Shown here in pieces: positions 5,199-7,736 of a DNA stretch of 7,736 bases. Position 1 is the first letter of the stretch. Each line of letters begins with the position of its first letter. Source of the DNA: Christensenella sp. UBA6420 (lineage in GTDB: Bacteria; Bacillota; Clostridia; Christensenellales; DTU072). The stretch spans positions 19,149-26,884 of the forward strand of contig DJPE01000096.1 of the NCBI GenBank assembly GCA_002439705.1. Reading direction: 5' to 3'. The translations under genes were made by a program, and so were the position numbers. The notes beneath the pieces were generated by a model. That model ran no database searches. It was given only the letters and a program-made list of their open reading frames with translations, and was not told the origin of the DNA.

Positions 5199-7736
5199 AT
5201 GTCGAAAAGAGCATTTTATTTAGTAGTTTTAACACTAATTTTAGCGGCTGTGCTTTTCGGTTGTACGGAAAACACAAGTACCGATAAATCCGATGAGTAT
5301 GAGTTTATTAATATTGCGGGGACTTATACGTTAAGAGAAGAAATACGAAACGGAAATCTATTAGTATACGATATGCAATACGAATTTTTTCTTAACGGAA
5401 AAATAATTTGCAGGACTTACGGCTATGATTCGTCTTCGAGGGAACTTGCCGATGTCGTAAGTAACGGGAAATACGTTTGCGACCAAAAAAGCGGCGATAT
5501 TGCTTTTCAGTTTACGACGGCAACAAAACCTTCGTTGATGCATTATTACGGAAAATACGTAGAAACAGACGTCGCTAAATTTTATCTTACCGGACCGAAT
5601 TCAGATGGAGAATTAGCCGGGAATATAGTTACGGCTTCTTATGAAGCGGAAGGACCGGGCAGGGTCAGCGGTTATTATTATCAATATGTAAATAAAGGTA
5701 GCGACGCGTCAACGGTTATTGCTACTCCCGGACTGGGGGCTAAATTTGTCAAGTGGTCGGACGGAGTGACTATTCCTACCAGAACGGATACTAATTTGAC
5801 CGAGAATTTAAGCGTAAAAGCCATATTTGTTCAAGAAACACCCGTTTATACCGTAAAATACATAATAAATGACGAATACGGTGAAATCATCGGAAAAACA
5901 ACGCAAACCGTGTTGAGTGGCGGTTCTACCGAAAGCGTGACCGTGGAATGTAAATATCCGTATGGTATCAATGATAATTACGGCTATACTTTCGTCGGGT
6001 GGAGTGACGGAGTCACTTCTGCGCAACGTTCGGACTCAAACGTAACGAAAGATATGGAAATTACGGCGATAATAAAGAGAGTGTGGACGGTAGAGTATTA
6101 TGGGATAGACGATGACTTAATCGAAAAGCAATATGTAATCGACGGCGAAGACAGTACTCCCGTTACAGCCGAATCTGAATATACAAAACATTACTTTGTC
6201 GGGTGGAACGATGGTGTAACCACTCTTACGAGACAGGAGAAAAACGTCAAATCTAATATAAAGGTGGATGCAGAGTATGCCCCTAAATTAGAAATCCGTT
6301 ATGCAAGAGATGAGAATATTCCTTATGACTACGGCAAAATACAAGGAGATAACTATCAATACGTAATTCCGGGTCAAGACGCTACTCCCGTAACTGCGGT
6401 ACCCGCAAGTTGGCCCGAAAATTGGTACGAATTCGACTCTTGGAGCGACGGTGTTACTACCGCGACAAGACACGACAAAAATATTACCGAAGAGTTTATC
6501 GTTTATGCAAAATTCAGAATGAAATTAGCTGAATATACAATAACTTATACAGCCGGTAAGAACGGAAGAATAGACGGAGAAACTACGCAAACCGTGAAAA
6601 AGTGGGAAAATGCGCAAAGCGTAACGGCAGTACCCGACGACGGATACGAATTTGTAGGTTGGAGCGACGGAGTTACCACTGCTACAAGACAAGACACAAA
6701 TATATGCGAAGAATTTACTGTTACAGCAATATTCAAAAAGATTTTGCCTGAATACACTTTGACTTATGTGGCAGATTCGCACGGAAGAATAGACGGCGAA
6801 GCAACGCAAACTGTCAGACAAGGCGAAAACGGACAAAGCGTAACAGCTGTACCCGATAGAGGTTTTGAATTCGATTGTTGGAGCGACGGAGTTACCACCG
6901 CTACAAGACAGGATACAAATATATGCGAAGGATTTACTGTTATAGCGATATTTAAAAAGATTTTGCCGGAAAATACCGAAGATTTCAGCGGTGGAGCGGG
7001 AATTGTCGGTAATCCGTATAAAATAACGACTATCGAACAACTGAAAAACATTGAGAAATTTAATACTTCGGCATTTATTTTACTTAACGATATAGAATTG
7101 CCGACAGCGGAAACGGGAACGTCTAATTTTAAGCCGTTGTTTGACGACGTAAATCAATTTAACGGTATTTTCGACGGCAACGGAAAAACTATTTCTAATA
7201 TTACGATGATAAATGAAGAAACGTTTTTTACAGGGTTATTTGCTTACGTAGGTTCAGACGGAGTCGTCAAGAACTTGAAATTAAACAATATGAACGTAGC
7301 AGGAACGAATTATATCGGCGGATTATGCGGCTATAATTTAGGCTCGATAACGAATTGCGAAGTTTCCGTTAATATAACATATATAAAGTCGAACGATTAT
7401 AAAGTCTACGCAGGCGGAATTGCCGGAAGAGCAGCTGGGTGTATGGATAACAATATTTCTTCCGGCACAATCACGGTGGAAAATACAAGCAATGAAACGT
7501 ATATAGGCGGTTTAACGGGATTTTTCGAAGGAAACAGCGTTGTGAATGCAAGTTCGTCATCGGTAATTAACGCAGTTTTGTCGGCGACTTCGTCAATAAG
7601 TTACGCCGGCGGATTGATTGGTTCTTCTTATAATAGTGTGACAATAACCGAATGTTACGCAACCGGGAACGTTACCGCTACCGCTGACAATTATTCTTAT
7701 GCCGGCGGATTGATTGGTTCTTCTTATAATAGTGTG
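5199..7736 (+). CDS. Large repeat-containing surface lipoprotein (B-repeats plus GLUG repeats), 3' end missing
   Basis: The frame is open for 846 codons from ATG 5199 to the last base, with no stop, so the C terminus is outside the window. AAAGGTGG (5188-5195) precedes the ATG by 3 bases. Residues 1-21 form a lipoprotein signal peptide (KR, then a hydrophobic stretch) ending in VLFG before Cys22; Phe at -2 is unusual for a lipobox but tolerable. Residues 23-143 form a beta-rich domain I do not recognise. Residues 144-590 hold six divergent InlB-type B-repeats (Flg_new_2-like) marked by GW/SW-SDGVTTATR. Residues from about 595 begin a GLUG-type region with GGAGIVGNPYKI and NGIFDGNGKTISN, then repeated YAGGLIG units. 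Such architectures are typical of exported adhesion-like proteins; any ligand is unknown. The protein is probably anchored to the outer face of the membrane. It is divergent from the HTH gene and likely under its control. Codons favour A/T endings compared with rpsB-tsf. Confidence 0.88.
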   Translation, partial: MSKRAFYLVVLTLILAAVLFGCTENTSTDKSDEYEFINIAGTYTLREEIRNGNLLVYDMQYEFFLNGKIICRTYGYDSSSRELADVVSNGKYVCDQKSGDIAFQFTTATKPSLMHYYGKYVETDVAKFYLTGPNSDGELAGNIVTASYEAEGPGRVSGYYYQYVNKGSDASTVIATPGLGAKFVKWSDGVTIPTRTDTNLTENLSVKAIFVQETPVYTVKYIINDEYGEIIGKTTQTVLSGGSTESVTVECKYPYGINDNYGYTFVGWSDGVTSAQRSDSNVTKDMEITAIIKRVWTVEYYGIDDDLIEKQYVIDGEDSTPVTAESEYTKHYFVGWNDGVTTLTRQEKNVKSNIKVDAEYAPKLEIRYARDENIPYDYGKIQGDNYQYVIPGQDATPVTAVPASWPENWYEFDSWSDGVTTATRHDKNITEEFIVYAKFRMKLAEYTITYTAGKNGRIDGETTQTVKKWENAQSVTAVPDDGYEFVGWSDGVTTATRQDTNICEEFTVTAIFKKILPEYTLTYVADSHGRIDGEATQTVRQGENGQSVTAVPDRGFEFDCWSDGVTTATRQDTNICEGFTVIAIFKKILPENTEDFSGGAGIVGNPYKITTIEQLKNIEKFNTSAFILLNDIELPTAETGTSNFKPLFDDVNQFNGIFDGNGKTISNITMINEETFFTGLFAYVGSDGVVKNLKLNNMNVAGTNYIGGLCGYNLGSITNCEVSVNITYIKSNDYKVYAGGIAGRAAGCMDNNISSGTITVENTSNETYIGGLTGFFEGNSVVNASSSSVINAVLSATSSISYAGGLIGSSYNSVTITECYATGNVTATADNYSYAGGLIGSSYNSV
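5628..6968 (+). repeat. Six divergent InlB-type B-repeats within the lipoprotein
   Basis: Approximate units are 5628-5843, 5844-6080, 6081-6290, 6291-6530, 6531-6749 and 6750-6968 (residues 144-215, 216-294, 295-364, 365-444, 445-517 and 518-590). Each has an opening strand such as YTITYTA, a G-x-I-x-G turn, TQTV, SVTAVP, then F-x-x-WSDGVTTATR-x-D-x-N and a closing I-F strand. The first units vary in length and sequence, whereas the last two are both exactly 219 bases and closely similar. Confidence 0.85.
7311..7736 (+). repeat. GLUG-type repeat units within the lipoprotein
   Basis: Units begin at Tyr codons 7311 (YIGGLCG), 7407 (YAGGIAG), 7500 (YIGGLTG), 7602 (YAGGLIG) and 7698 (YAGGLIG). 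The spacing is 96, 93, 102 and 96 bases, about 32 residues, which suits a beta-helix-like coil. The array continues beyond the window. Confidence 0.8.
7605..7736 (+). repeat. Perfect 36-base direct repeat, period 96 bases
   Basis: Positions 7605-7640 and 7701-7736 are identical over all 36 bases, encoding AGGLIGSSYNSV in both copies. The second copy reaches the final base of the window, so the repeat may be longer than seen. Confidence 0.95.

Noticed and set aside
6525..7051. Overlapping minus-strand open frames of 171 and 95 codons
   Set aside because: Their internal repeats simply mirror the B-repeats of the lipoprotein on the other strand; there is no start context or independent protein signature.
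7605..7736. CRISPR-like array from the 36-base repeat
   Set aside because: The repeats are in frame inside a coding sequence, only two copies are seen, the unit between them encodes the same protein repeat, and no cas gene is present.

Overview
The window looks like a piece of a low-to-moderate G+C Bacillota (Firmicutes) chromosome, most likely an uncultured gut-type member of Clostridia. This rests on the ruvX-DUF1292 pair, the rpsB-tsf-pyrH block, Gram-positive AGGAGG ribosome binding sites, U-tract terminators, and a lipoprotein carrying divergent InlB-type B-repeats and GLUG repeats. The lineage is an inference; no 16S or other decisive marker is present.

Layout. Positions 1-2373 hold a plus-strand transcription unit that enters from outside the window: the 3' part of a large ABC-2-like membrane permease, then ruvX 3 bases later, then a DUF1292 acidic protein 16 bases later. 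A hairpin at 2383-2415 probably ends this unit. A strong extended -10 promoter (2447-2475) then drives rpsB and tsf through a roughly 95-base leader that can fold into nested helices. A strong terminator (4045-4078) follows tsf, yet pyrH starts only 33 bases after it with no visible promoter, so pyrH may depend on read-through. A second hairpin (4835-4855) lies between pyrH and a converging minus-strand gene.

From 4882 onward the window changes from housekeeping to accessory content. A 72-residue Xre/HTH_3 regulator on the minus strand is divergent from a very large lipoprotein gene on the plus strand, which is open for 846 codons and runs off the window. Their 98-base intergenic region is compact and ordered: two back-to-back promoters whose -35 boxes overlap, and two copies of an inverted repeat TATAG-N6-CTATA. 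One copy covers the regulator's -10 box and the other fills the lipoprotein promoter's 17-base spacer exactly. The regulator has no Shine-Dalgarno sequence, and its predicted start site lies only about 6 bases before its ATG.

The lipoprotein has a lipobox, a roughly 120-residue unassigned domain, six divergent B-repeats of 70-80 residues (the last two nearly homogenised in DNA) and at least five GLUG-type units of about 32 residues. The last two GLUG units share a perfect 36-base direct repeat that reaches the final base of the window, which may mark an assembly break.

How it fits together: the first half serves nucleic-acid maintenance, translation and pyrimidine nucleotide synthesis. The second half looks like a self-contained, locally regulated surface-protein module. 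This regulator/lipoprotein pair is the best candidate for something undescribed; its biological role cannot be read from the sequence.
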